Assembly (NCBI GenBank): GCA_002340255.1
Contig: DDLS01000034.1
Coordinates: 7,252-71,251, forward strand
DNA: 64,000 nt
Direction: 5' to 3'
From: Cyanobacteria bacterium UBA2566
GTDB lineage: Bacteria > Cyanobacteriota > Cyanobacteriia > Cyanobacteriales > Desertifilaceae
Made by a program: the position numbers and the translations under genes. This document shows, piece after piece, positions 37,001 through 43,243 of the stretch. Position 1 is the stretch's first letter. The number at the start of each line of letters is the position of its first letter. The notes beneath the pieces were generated by a model. It was not told the origin of the DNA. It saw only the letters and a list, made by a program, of their open reading frames with translations, and searched no databases.

Positions 37001-37425
37001 AAATTGGCGATCGCTCTGGTGAGAGAAGAGTTCTAAACAATCTGGGTTTGCTCTGCTATTACCTAGAACAATATGAAGAGGGAATAGATTATCTTCAGCA
37101 AGCATTAGTTATAGTCAAGAATATTGGGGAGATTGCTGGTGAAGGGAAAGGACTCGATACTTTAGGTAAACTCCTAATCCAACTCGAACGCTATTCAGAA
37201 GCAGAGGAGTCCTTGCAAACTGCCTTAACCCTTTCCACCCGCGTTAACGATGTTTACAATCAAGCCCATGTTCATCAAAACTTTGCCGTACTCTATCAAA
37301 AGCTGGGCAATCTCGATCTGGCTCGCAGCCATTGTCAGCAAGCCCTGGCGTTAGCCACCCAGTTAGGGATACCCCTGGTTGAAGAGTGCCGGAGTTTGAA
37401 TGAACAATTAACCAATGAACAATGA
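34099..37425 (+). CDS. Membrane-anchored STAND NTPase with C-terminal TPR array
   Basis: An 1,108-residue multidomain protein. Residues 1-55 hold one or two hydrophobic helices; 60-260 are helical and unassigned; 265-345 form a coiled coil. The NTPase (~350-630) has Walker A G388-x-A-G-M-G-K394-S-S and a Walker B-like L-V-L-D467-N, as in NB-ARC/NACHT proteins. A winged-helix-like part follows (~640-700). Residues ~778-1097 are eight 40-residue TPRs of the kinesin-light-chain type. The first five are nearly identical to each other, the last three diverged. STAND proteins oligomerise on ligand binding; many bacterial ones act in antiphage defence or cell death. No known toxic effector domain is recognised, so the N-terminus may be a membrane-acting effector (inference). 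Confidence 0.88.
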   Translation: MVLLAIAWIYSLNAVLGYWVLPRYLLLGGNLCQGALAPLGLSVAAVVGGMIANDAIPQYMENLTVRLRDSRGQLDNHDLAKAVGLAIGLLIQARVEAGTYKSSKQELVSLAKCAVKHWKTVAQELKAMENDKFDPIQGDRVLGWFSQALGSEPVQVLTEADWLELLEELRVYAHVQLGENVLKQLAIDLRDKFAFALREVLKADCSEGGKAFGGLVISLLGAIHAGLQEVQVPQESREEVNQALAKLGELQQELARSEAENQARFRQLSAQLGVGIEVILGEIDRTQEILNRLRGWLGGQFEQVLAGQREILAGQNRLGITLTQEIQESEGRIIGFLQQEGKPQKSTGVGAVGDTVPRTTHWQGRAKELATVYGWLQDQDRKLGIILGIAGMGKSSLVAKVYREHEAFSGKYWAELGERPKFASLARRVLQELVGIDREIVEKTPDAQVLELLINRLQKQNYLLVLDNFESVLADGEYTEFLQGWLDCCAQTEILVTTQQEPDLVWVEPNILPLSGLSKREGAQLLQALGIGGTVEELEAYAEKVNGHPLTLRLVAGMLQEERGNEATLADLEQLQVVDVRQLLADERIRGRHRRETVQLLVVLDRSFSLLSSVWQERLLRLTVLRQGFDAALVSAMVGAEVKEKELRKLAERGVLVKAEGRYQFQPFIWEYLQYRAGDVREAHERAVEVYDSRCQMPEDWKTATVEDVQDYVELFYHLCQLGEYVQAFDVIRNNPGDYKKSVSEFLDIRGYNALRIELYLQLVPHLSNEQDWRYTASLTSLGNAYHSQGEYERAISFHQQSLEIQQQIGDRSGIATSLMNLGGTYYYQGDYERALSFHQQSLEIQQQIGDRSGIATSLMNLGGTYYYQGDYERALSYTQQSLKIKREIGDRSGIASSFNNLGLAYNSQGDYESAISFHQQCLEIQQQIGDRSGIASSLGNLGSAYHSQGDYEAALSFYQQSLEIKQEIGDRSGERRVLNNLGLLCYYLEQYEEGIDYLQQALVIVKNIGEIAGEGKGLDTLGKLLIQLERYSEAEESLQTALTLSTRVNDVYNQAHVHQNFAVLYQKLGNLDLARSHCQQALALATQLGIPLVEECRSLNEQLTNEQ
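36430..37029 (+). repeat. Five 120-base tandem repeats inside the STAND gene (TPR units 1-5)
   Basis: Units start at 36430, 36550, 36670, 36790 and 36910. The blocks 36481-36600 and 36601-36720 differ at only two positions out of 120. Every unit holds the octamer GCGATCGC inside the codons for I-G-D-R-S-G. Such DNA-level similarity means recent duplication or gene conversion, so repeat number probably varies between strains. Assembly from short reads could also have collapsed or expanded this array. Confidence 0.9.
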
Positions 37426-37441
37426 ACAATGAACAATGAAC
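37414..37441 (+). repeat. Heptamer tandem repeat (AATGAAC x4) across the STAND stop codon
   Basis: Four perfect copies of AATGAAC; the TGA stop of the STAND gene (37423-37425) lies inside the second copy. Related imperfect copies occur just upstream in the coding part. Heptameric short tandem repeats are typical of cyanobacterial genomes. Because 7 is not a multiple of 3, copies gained or lost ahead of the stop would change the C-terminus. Confidence 0.8.
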
Positions 37442-37467
37442 AACGAAGAGATGTCTGCGTCGTAGCC

Positions 37468-37536
37468 AGAAACCGGGTTTCTGCCAGAGATGAGGAGAAG
37501 CGCCTGAAATGAGGGAGAAACCCGGTTTCTTTGGGT
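37468..37536. repeat. Double-palindrome element (AGAAACCGGGTTTCT family), copy 1
   Basis: Two palindromic 15-mers, AGAAACCGGGTTTCT at 37468 and AGAAACCCGGTTTCT at 37516, start exactly 48 bases apart, and the second is followed by TTGGGTGGG. The same arrangement with the same 48-base spacing recurs at 39734-39806. It encodes no protein and resembles a small non-autonomous mobile or REP-type element. Confidence 0.75.
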
Positions 37537-37610
37537 GGGGGGGGCATAAGCGAGTCGGCGATCAATATAATTGATGCAGAAGTGACTCAAAACCACTGGA
37601 TAAATCGCCA

Positions 37611-37832
37611 ATGTCCATCCTTGACCAAATCATAGCCCAAGTGCAAGAAATGCCAGAACACTTACAATGGCGGGTTCTTGACTTCACCCACAGCTTGACA
37701 AATAGAGAAATTTCTGGCACACCCGGACAGACATTACTGGGTGTTGCAGGTTTGATTCCAGTCGAAGATCTACAACTTATAGCAGATGCAATTCAGGAAG
37801 ACTGTAGCCAGATAGATATCAATGAATGGTAG
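37611..37832 (+). CDS. Antitoxin of a VapBC-type pair
   Basis: A 73-residue protein that starts I-L-D-Q-I-I-A-Q-V-Q-E-M-P, similar to small DUF2281-like antitoxins often found before PIN toxins. It should bind and silence the PIN protein; the N-terminal part probably dimerises and the tail (A-I-Q-E-D-C-S-Q-I-D) blocks the active site. It overlaps the toxin gene by 11 bases, the usual coupling of toxin-antitoxin pairs. Confidence 0.75.
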   Translation: MSILDQIIAQVQEMPEHLQWRVLDFTHSLTNREISGTPGQTLLGVAGLIPVEDLQLIADAIQEDCSQIDINEW

Positions 37833-38211
37833 ATATTTACTCGATACAAATATTATCATTGCGCTCTTTGCTGATGAACCAATGGTTAAACAGCATTTGG
37901 CTGAAGTAGTAGATTGCTTTATTCCCAGTATGGTTATTGGCGAATTGTGTTATGGTGCGAGAAAATCGAACCGATGGGAAGCCAATTTAGAGAGAATTGA
38001 AGTATTAATTGCCAAGAGTACAATTCTTGAGTGTAATACGCAAACTGCTCGTCAATACGGTGAAGTTAAACATCAACTCAGGCTTAAAGGTCGCCCTTTA
38101 CCTGAAAATGATATTTGGATTGCCTCATTAGCCTTACAATACGATTTAACCTTGGTAACGCGAGATGCTCATTTTCAAGAAGTCGAAAATCTACAAACCG
38201 TAGCTTGGTGA
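37822..38211 (+). CDS. vapC: PIN-domain toxin, VapC family
   Basis: A 129-residue PIN ribonuclease. The four acidic residues that hold Mg2+ are present: D8 (L-L-D-T-N), E41 (I-G-E-L), D97 (E-N-D-I-W-I-A) and D115 (T-R-D-A-H-F). VapC toxins cut tRNA or rRNA when the antitoxin is degraded. It lies 186 bases behind the STAND gene together with its antitoxin, in a zone rich in repeats and gene fragments. Confidence 0.9.
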   Translation: MNGRYLLDTNIIIALFADEPMVKQHLAEVVDCFIPSMVIGELCYGARKSNRWEANLERIEVLIAKSTILECNTQTARQYGEVKHQLRLKGRPLPENDIWIASLALQYDLTLVTRDAHFQEVENLQTVAW

Positions 38212-38283
38212 GCCAACAATGAATGACTCGAAGAGGCGATCGCGCCGAATCATTGTTAATTTTTAATTGAAGGGCGATCGCCA

Positions 38284-39096
38284 TTATTTCTCATCGCCAT
38301 CCAAATTCTCTAGGATTTCGGTCACCGTTTCCAGGGGAAGATTCAGGATTTCGGCGATCGCTTCAGCAGATAAGCCATAACGAGCCATCTGGGAAATTAC
38401 CTCTTGTCGAGTCTCTTCTCGTCCTTCTTCTCGTCCTTCTTCCCGTCCTTCAGTTAAGGCTTCTTGGTAAACTTTGGTTTGTCGAATTTCGCTCAGTCCT
38501 AACATCACTTCAATCTCCTCCCGGCTTTTGGTGGGTAGCTTATAGACTATTATAGTCTCGATCAAATCAATCAGATTCTGTTGTACCTGTTGTTGGGTTA
38601 ACTGGGATTTTGCTTGTGCAATCAGGGTCTTAGCTTTTTCTGGAGCGGTGCTTTCCTGCTCCATAATCAGTTTAACCACACCTAACCCTAATGACTGTTG
38701 AGGCAGTTCATTCAGATAGATGCGTCGCACTTGGGGAAGCAAAAGTTGGTCAGCGAAGTGTAGGGGATTTACCCTCTCCGTGTTCCGGTTGGGATAAATG
38801 ATGACAACTTGCCAAGGGTGAGGAGGTTTATATTGTCTCAGATAGAGGAACAGTTCGCTAAATAAGCGGTAATAGAGATCTTCATCTGGCTGAAATTGCA
38901 CCTCGGTGATATAGAAAGGAAGATCGGGGTTATTGCTATTGGGAAGGAACAGTCCATCGAGACGGAAAGCCAGTTGTTTCACTTCTACGGAGGTAAAGGT
39001 GTAGAGGTTGGCTCTCGTTGAGGGAAGTCCACAGAGTTCAAAGAAGAATTGGGGAAAATCTTGGAAGACTTTGTAAAAGAGGGTATCAGTTTTCAT
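38284..39096 (-). CDS. Rpn-family PD-(D/E)XK nuclease (DUF2887-like)
   Basis: 270 residues from the ATG at 39096; the frame stays open to 39330 but that extension is low-complexity and overlaps an intergenic repeat. The nuclease core shows D47 (R-L-D-G-L-F) and E65-V-Q67 (I-T-E-V-Q-F-Q-P). The C-terminus has a tandem E-G-R-E repeat and a helical A-I-A-E-I-L-N-L-P tail. Rpn-like proteins are recombination-promoting nucleases, very abundant and often multicopy in filamentous cyanobacteria. A copy of its tail lies as a remnant at 39819-39920. Confidence 0.85.
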   Translation of the reverse strand: MKTDTLFYKVFQDFPQFFFELCGLPSTRANLYTFTSVEVKQLAFRLDGLFLPNSNNPDLPFYITEVQFQPDEDLYYRLFSELFLYLRQYKPPHPWQVVIIYPNRNTERVNPLHFADQLLLPQVRRIYLNELPQQSLGLGVVKLIMEQESTAPEKAKTLIAQAKSQLTQQQVQQNLIDLIETIIVYKLPTKSREEIEVMLGLSEIRQTKVYQEALTEGREEGREEGREETRQEVISQMARYGLSAEAIAEILNLPLETVTEILENLDGDEK

Positions 39097-39270
39097 CCAG
39101 TTATGGAGATTTCGGCATGAGTCTATTGTCCCAGATACTAGGTTTCTTTCGGACTGCGTCCGACATGAATGGGTGGGTGGCGATCGCAAGTTGATAGAAT
39201 GAAATCGCTTAGGTTTGATTGATTTGGAAGGAACCCCATGACTCCCTACACCTCTGTAGAACAAAGACTC

Positions 39271-39330
39271 GAAGCAATCTCGATCATCTCGCGAATTGTA
39301 GCGATTGCTTCCCTGCGGTCGCAATGACAT
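39271..39330. repeat. Inverted-repeat intergenic element with GAAGCAATC / GATTGCTTC arms
   Basis: GAAGCAATC at 39271-39279 pairs with GATTGCTTC at 39303-39311, followed by CCTGCGGTCGCAATGAC. The sequence resembles the dispersed 'GATTGCTTC...CGCAATGAC' repeats of many cyanobacterial genomes. It lies upstream of the Rpn start, and the extended Rpn frame into it is probably spurious. Confidence 0.4.
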
Positions 39331-39376
39331 CTATTTAATCTGTCTCTTCATCGTTTAAGTCAGATATAAACTGAGA

Positions 39377-39667
39377 TTACGCGACATGGATGGCTTGAGT
39401 AATCACGACTTCACAGATTTGAGGCTTGAGGTCTTCTTTGATCACTAAATCGACTTTTCTTGTAAACAGGTCTTCTAGAAAAAACTTTAAATCTATATAA
39501 GCATCAAACGTGATTTTCCCTTCAAATTCTACCAGAAAATCCAGATCGCTATCGGGTCTAGCTTCGTTCCGAGCAACAGAGCCAAAAAGTTCTAAAGATT
39601 TTACGCCCAAATTATGCAAGGTTTCTGGATGCTCTTTCAGAGTAGAAATAACGGTTTCCTGATTCAT
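39377..39667 (-). CDS. MNT-type nucleotidyltransferase domain protein
   Basis: A 96-residue minimal nucleotidyltransferase. The motif G29-S-V-A-R-x-E, then S-D41-L-D43, and a third acidic D73 (K-V-D-L-V) are complete, so it may be active. Such proteins pair with HEPN toxins and AMPylate or otherwise neutralise them. No HEPN gene is next to it here, so it is either an orphan or its partner was lost in the decayed stretch upstream. Confidence 0.85.
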   Translation of the reverse strand: MNQETVISTLKEHPETLHNLGVKSLELFGSVARNEARPDSDLDFLVEFEGKITFDAYIDLKFFLEDLFTRKVDLVIKEDLKPQICEVVITQAIHVA

Positions 39668-39733
39668 AGTTTGATGAAGTAATTGTATAATTATAATATC
39701 CTTCTTATTATAGCGATCGCACCCTAGGGAGCT

Positions 39734-39806
39734 AGAAACCGGGTTTCTGCGACAATCTAGGGGTGGAGCTGCAAGATAAGGAGAAACCCGGTTTCTTTGG
39801 GTGGGA
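39734..39806. repeat. Double-palindrome element (AGAAACCGGGTTTCT family), copy 2
   Basis: AGAAACCGGGTTTCT at 39734 and AGAAACCCGGTTTCT at 39782 are again 48 bases apart and followed by TTGGGTGGG. The inner spacer differs in sequence from copy 1 while its length is identical, so the ends and the spacing are conserved. It sits right beside the remnant of a second Rpn gene. Confidence 0.75.
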
Positions 39807-39818
39807 GGCGAAGCGCCA

Positions 39819-39920
39819 TTATCGATCGTTGCGATCCAAATTCTCTAGGATTTCGGTAACTGTTTCGACTGGAAGATTCAAGATTTCGGCGATCGCTTCA
39901 GGAGAGAAGCTATATTTTCT
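39819..39920 (-). pseudogene. Remnant of a second Rpn-family nuclease (C-terminal 33 codons)
   Basis: On the minus strand the codons read R-K-Y-S-F-S-P-E-A-I-A-E-I-L-N-L-P-V-E-T and on to E-N-L-D-R, then stop, nearly the same as the last 30 residues of the intact Rpn gene at 38284. Nothing of the nuclease core is present upstream. It is the surviving end of a duplicated or deleted paralogue. Confidence 0.75.
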
Positions 39921-39937
39921 AGCGCAAAGTACTATAA

Positions 39938-40126
39938 TCACCGTTGAATGTTCTGAGGGAAATTTGGCACTAATTCAGAGGTATCTAATTCACTTTGGAT
40001 TCTCCCCTGATAAAAAGAGTGTTTAATTTTAACTGGACTCATAACGATTTGTCCCCATTTATTTAATTCAATTTTGAAGGGTAAATCTTGTAATTGTTTA
40101 TGGGTACAAACGTCTTCCCAGTTCAT
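39938..40126 (-). pseudogene. Truncated Uma2-family (DUF820) endonuclease
   Basis: 62 residues only, against about 190 for the family. The retained part is the N-terminus: L-Q-D-L-P-F-K-I-E-L-N-x-W-G and I-V-M-S-P-V-K-I-K-H-S. The catalytic core is absent, and the reading frame ends next to the Rpn remnant, so a deletion probably fused the two fossils. Non-functional as an enzyme. Confidence 0.7.
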
Positions 40127-40216
40127 GATGAGTCACCTAGAACAGTTAAAAAATGAGAGAGAGCGGTTACTTCGACTGCGCTCAGTGACGGCTCTCCATT
40201 GCTAACTTTTTGCCTT

Positions 40217-41608
40217 TTAGCCCACGGGTAAAACTTCTGTTTCTGGAAGTGCTGCTCTGAGGGCGCTTTTCCGTGCTTCAAACAACTCTAAAAGTTTTTC
40301 AATCACAATTTGTAGAACATCGGAGGGGAATAGTGCTAAAAAGTCAGAGGCTTTCAGTTCTCCTTTGAAAAAAGCTTTAGCCTGAAGGGTGAGTTCTCGA
40401 ATCTGATCGAATCCCATAGATTTGACCATAAAGGTACTCAAAGGGGAATTTTTTAGGTCGTAGGATGAGTCTTGTAAGCGTCCTTTTTCCAGGAGAGTAA
40501 GAACCTCTTTTTCTAGTCCATTTCCGGGTTGATGGGGATTGGTGACTGGGGGAAGTAATTCCTCTAAGACGACTCCGACACTGCCTTCAGTACGCATTTC
40601 GCCCATCATGGTGGAGATGGGGATGTTTTTACCAAATTGCAAGGAGAGGGCTTCTAGGAAGGCAATGGAGAGCAGTTTGGTGCCTAAATAGAGACGACCG
40701 ACATCCATGTTCCGTTGCGATCGCTCAATCAAAAGCTGATACTCTGTTGATTCAGGGACATTGCGAAACTCATGGAAAATAATCTCCGGTTTCAAGAAAT
40801 TCATGAAACCTTCCATTTTCTGTAATGCTGTGCGATATTGGCTCACCGTATAGGAATTGGAGTTTTTCAGGTGATGGTTGGTTTCTGGCAATAAATTCCA
40901 GGTTCCATCTAGGAAGCGAGCCGCACTTTCATAAGCAAAGCTACCGACATCACGATTTGACATTCGTACCGAACTATACACGGTTTCGAGCATGGTTTCT
41001 TCCGTGAGTTCAGTTTGGTATTTTTCGTTAACTGCCCTTAGTCTTTTGTATAATACTTCGCTACTACTGAACCCTTCTGGTGTTTTAGAGCGAAAGGGAA
41101 TCGTGGCTTCAATACAAGCGATAATTTGCAGGATTAGACCCGGACTCAAAAAATCTTCATACACTTTAGCAGCAACTAGGGCGCTGAGGAATTCATTTTG
41201 TCCCGTCATAGGGGAAAGTTTTTGTCCAGCCTGGAAATTAAACAAATCCAAGACCATTTCAAACATGCCATCTTTGGGCAATTTATCCCGGTCTAGGATC
41301 AGGAGATCTTCTCCGACTTGACTAATAAAGGGACTAATATAGTAGCTTAAGTTAAAATTTACACTTTTATCAACTTGTACATAGACCACATCGTGAAATA
41401 AAGCCGCCAGGACTTCGATCGCATCGTCTCTCCCTCCGACTTCAAAAATATGCTCTGGCGTATGGAAATACCGCCAAGGCCCCGTCATGGTTTGCACAAT
41501 CAGGTCAGCAATATCGGAAAGCTTACTTGGCTCAACCTTTACCTCTAACTGATCGATCGCCCAAACCAGCTTTTCTAAACATTGTTTTTGGTCATTTTCA
41601 AGACTCAT
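40217..41608 (-). CDS. HD-motif protein of unknown function
   Basis: A 463-residue protein. Residues 45-80 hold an HD-type metal site: H49-T-P-E-H53, then H72-D73 in A-L-F-H-D-V-V-Y. This suggests a metal-dependent phosphohydrolase-like N-terminus. The remaining ~350 residues are helical and unassigned. There is no signal peptide or membrane helix. Its ends are separated from the repeat-rich island by about 90 bases. The substrate is unknown; nucleotides are typical of HD proteins, but there is no direct evidence here. Confidence 0.7.
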   Translation of the reverse strand: MSLENDQKQCLEKLVWAIDQLEVKVEPSKLSDIADLIVQTMTGPWRYFHTPEHIFEVGGRDDAIEVLAALFHDVVYVQVDKSVNFNLSYYISPFISQVGEDLLILDRDKLPKDGMFEMVLDLFNFQAGQKLSPMTGQNEFLSALVAAKVYEDFLSPGLILQIIACIEATIPFRSKTPEGFSSSEVLYKRLRAVNEKYQTELTEETMLETVYSSVRMSNRDVGSFAYESAARFLDGTWNLLPETNHHLKNSNSYTVSQYRTALQKMEGFMNFLKPEIIFHEFRNVPESTEYQLLIERSQRNMDVGRLYLGTKLLSIAFLEALSLQFGKNIPISTMMGEMRTEGSVGVVLEELLPPVTNPHQPGNGLEKEVLTLLEKGRLQDSSYDLKNSPLSTFMVKSMGFDQIRELTLQAKAFFKGELKASDFLALFPSDVLQIVIEKLLELFEARKSALRAALPETEVLPVG

Positions 41609-41737
41609 GGAGACCTCTGCACCTTTCGTCGATCCAATTGATAATTATCATTATGCACATAAGATAGGAGAGGTGGGAGTGAGCTAGCCAAAATTCACCG
41701 CTTCTCCCATCCGTATATTCTCCTGGATTTTTCTATT

Positions 41738-43033
41738 TTAGGCTTTTTTGGAGGCTAACATGCGTTCTAAACTCATGCCCAACACGCCTAGAGTTACCAA
41801 GCCTAACCCTACCCATTGCTGCATTTTGAGGGCCTCAGCAATCAAGAATAAGCTAAATAGAGCCGTCAGAGCCGGACCACTCGCTCCGACAATAGAGGCT
41901 AAAGCAGGGCCAGCAAAGCGAATAGCAAAGTTATTGAGCAAGTAACTTCCGAGGGTGAGAAGTCCCAAAATGCTTCCCCCAATCAACAGACCCGTTTGAG
42001 TATTCGGTTCAATGACTACACCCAACTCAGGGGGTAAGGGAAACATCAGGGAAATTCCGGAAAAGACAAAAATAGCGGCAAACGACACCAGAGAAAACGG
42101 AATTGGGTGTAATTTCTTAGTTCCCATGCCCACTAATAGCACGTAACCCGCAAAGGTGACTCCAGCACCGATCGCCGCCGAGATACCGAGTTGGGTATTG
42201 CCTTCGACACCGCCTTGAGGTAGGGCCATGATTCCCCCAGCGAGGATAACAGCCATGGCAATAATGCGAGCCAGGTTGGGGCGATCGCCAAATAGGGCCC
42301 AAGAAGCAAACACGGTTACAATCGGATAGATAAAGAAAATCGTGATCGCAATTCCTGTAGGAATATTACCAATGGCGATATAAATACAGACTTGGGACAA
42401 AAACAGGAAGAACCCACTGCCAACCACCTTGATCATGTGGTCATAATCATTGGACTCGATGAAGCGCTTCAGATCTGACCAAACGGAAGGATAGAGAAAT
42501 GTAGCCAAGATCGGAAAGACCAACATCACCACGATCATCCGCAAAAACAGAATCAGCAAAGAATTACCTAACCCTGGAGTAATCAACCCATCGACAGGAA
42601 ACATATCCAAAACCAGTCGGGGTTCAGGGGAAAGTTTTAATAAGATTTTCAGGGTGACGTTGAATAAAGAAAGGACACAAGCGGATAAGAAGGCTAAGAG
42701 TAAACCAGTGACCACTTGACCTTCTTTGGGCTTCGGCTTGGGGCTTGGAGGTGCGGTTGGGGGCTGATTAACCGGTTCTTCCCGAGTAGCCGAAGTAGAT
42801 ATCGGATGTACTGTGGGTTGTGGTTTTTCAATTTGCGATCGCAACCGATGGGCCAAACCCTCTAGCGTTCTGATTTCCTCGAGAAGTCTAGCTCCTTTGT
42901 CACCGAGGGTCTGGCCATCTTGATTCAATTGATGGGCCAGTTCCTCTTGTAGCCTTTCCAGGTCTTGATTAACTTTCCTTAAAGTCTCTTCGGCGCTTCT
43001 TGCCTTAGAGTTGTCTAAGTCCGTGTTGTCCAT
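41738..43033 (-). CDS. EamA/DMT-family transporter with N-terminal coiled coil
   Basis: A 431-residue protein. Residues 1-75 are a charged coiled coil (E-T-L-R-K-V-N-Q-D-L-E-R-L-Q-E-E-L), 76-110 a Pro-rich linker, and 110-430 ten membrane segments with the two EamA repeats (for example P-T-G-I-A-I-T-I-F-F-I-Y-P and L-F-G-D-R-P). DMT proteins export amino acids, sugars or drugs; substrate unknown. The cytosolic coiled coil is an unusual addition to an otherwise normal transporter. Confidence 0.85.
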   Translation of the reverse strand: MDNTDLDNSKARSAEETLRKVNQDLERLQEELAHQLNQDGQTLGDKGARLLEEIRTLEGLAHRLRSQIEKPQPTVHPISTSATREEPVNQPPTAPPSPKPKPKEGQVVTGLLLAFLSACVLSLFNVTLKILLKLSPEPRLVLDMFPVDGLITPGLGNSLLILFLRMIVVMLVFPILATFLYPSVWSDLKRFIESNDYDHMIKVVGSGFFLFLSQVCIYIAIGNIPTGIAITIFFIYPIVTVFASWALFGDRPNLARIIAMAVILAGGIMALPQGGVEGNTQLGISAAIGAGVTFAGYVLLVGMGTKKLHPIPFSLVSFAAIFVFSGISLMFPLPPELGVVIEPNTQTGLLIGGSILGLLTLGSYLLNNFAIRFAGPALASIVGASGPALTALFSLFLIAEALKMQQWVGLGLVTLGVLGMSLERMLASKKA

Positions 43034-43243
43034 TTGATGTTCACTTGAAAGACGACGGGTAGGGGGCGAAAGCCCTTTCCAGAAGTAATAAGGCCTTTGT
43101 TGCTTTAAGCATAGCGATCCAAGGGAGAGAACGGAGGATTTTTGCTAGGAATTTAACAATCTTAATGAAGAACCAGCAAGGAGGATAGCCGTCACTGCAC
43201 CCAGGCGCTTTTAACCCACAGAGCGAGTTGATCTGTGCCGTGT

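Noticed and set aside
36430..37029. CRISPR array or diversity-generating target
   Set aside because: The repeats are in-frame TPR codons without spacers, and no Cas gene or reverse transcriptase is present in the window.
34426..37611. Many minus-strand ORFs opposite the STAND gene
   Set aside because: They arise from the biased codon use and G-rich plus strand of one long real gene.
39096..39330. Longer Rpn protein starting at 39330
   Set aside because: The extra 78 residues are low-complexity and overlap an intergenic repeat; family members start at the M-K-T-D equivalent at 39096.
39763..40026. 87-codon plus-strand ORF in the decayed island
   Set aside because: It is the shadow of two minus-strand remnants (Rpn tail and Uma2) and of a palindromic repeat.
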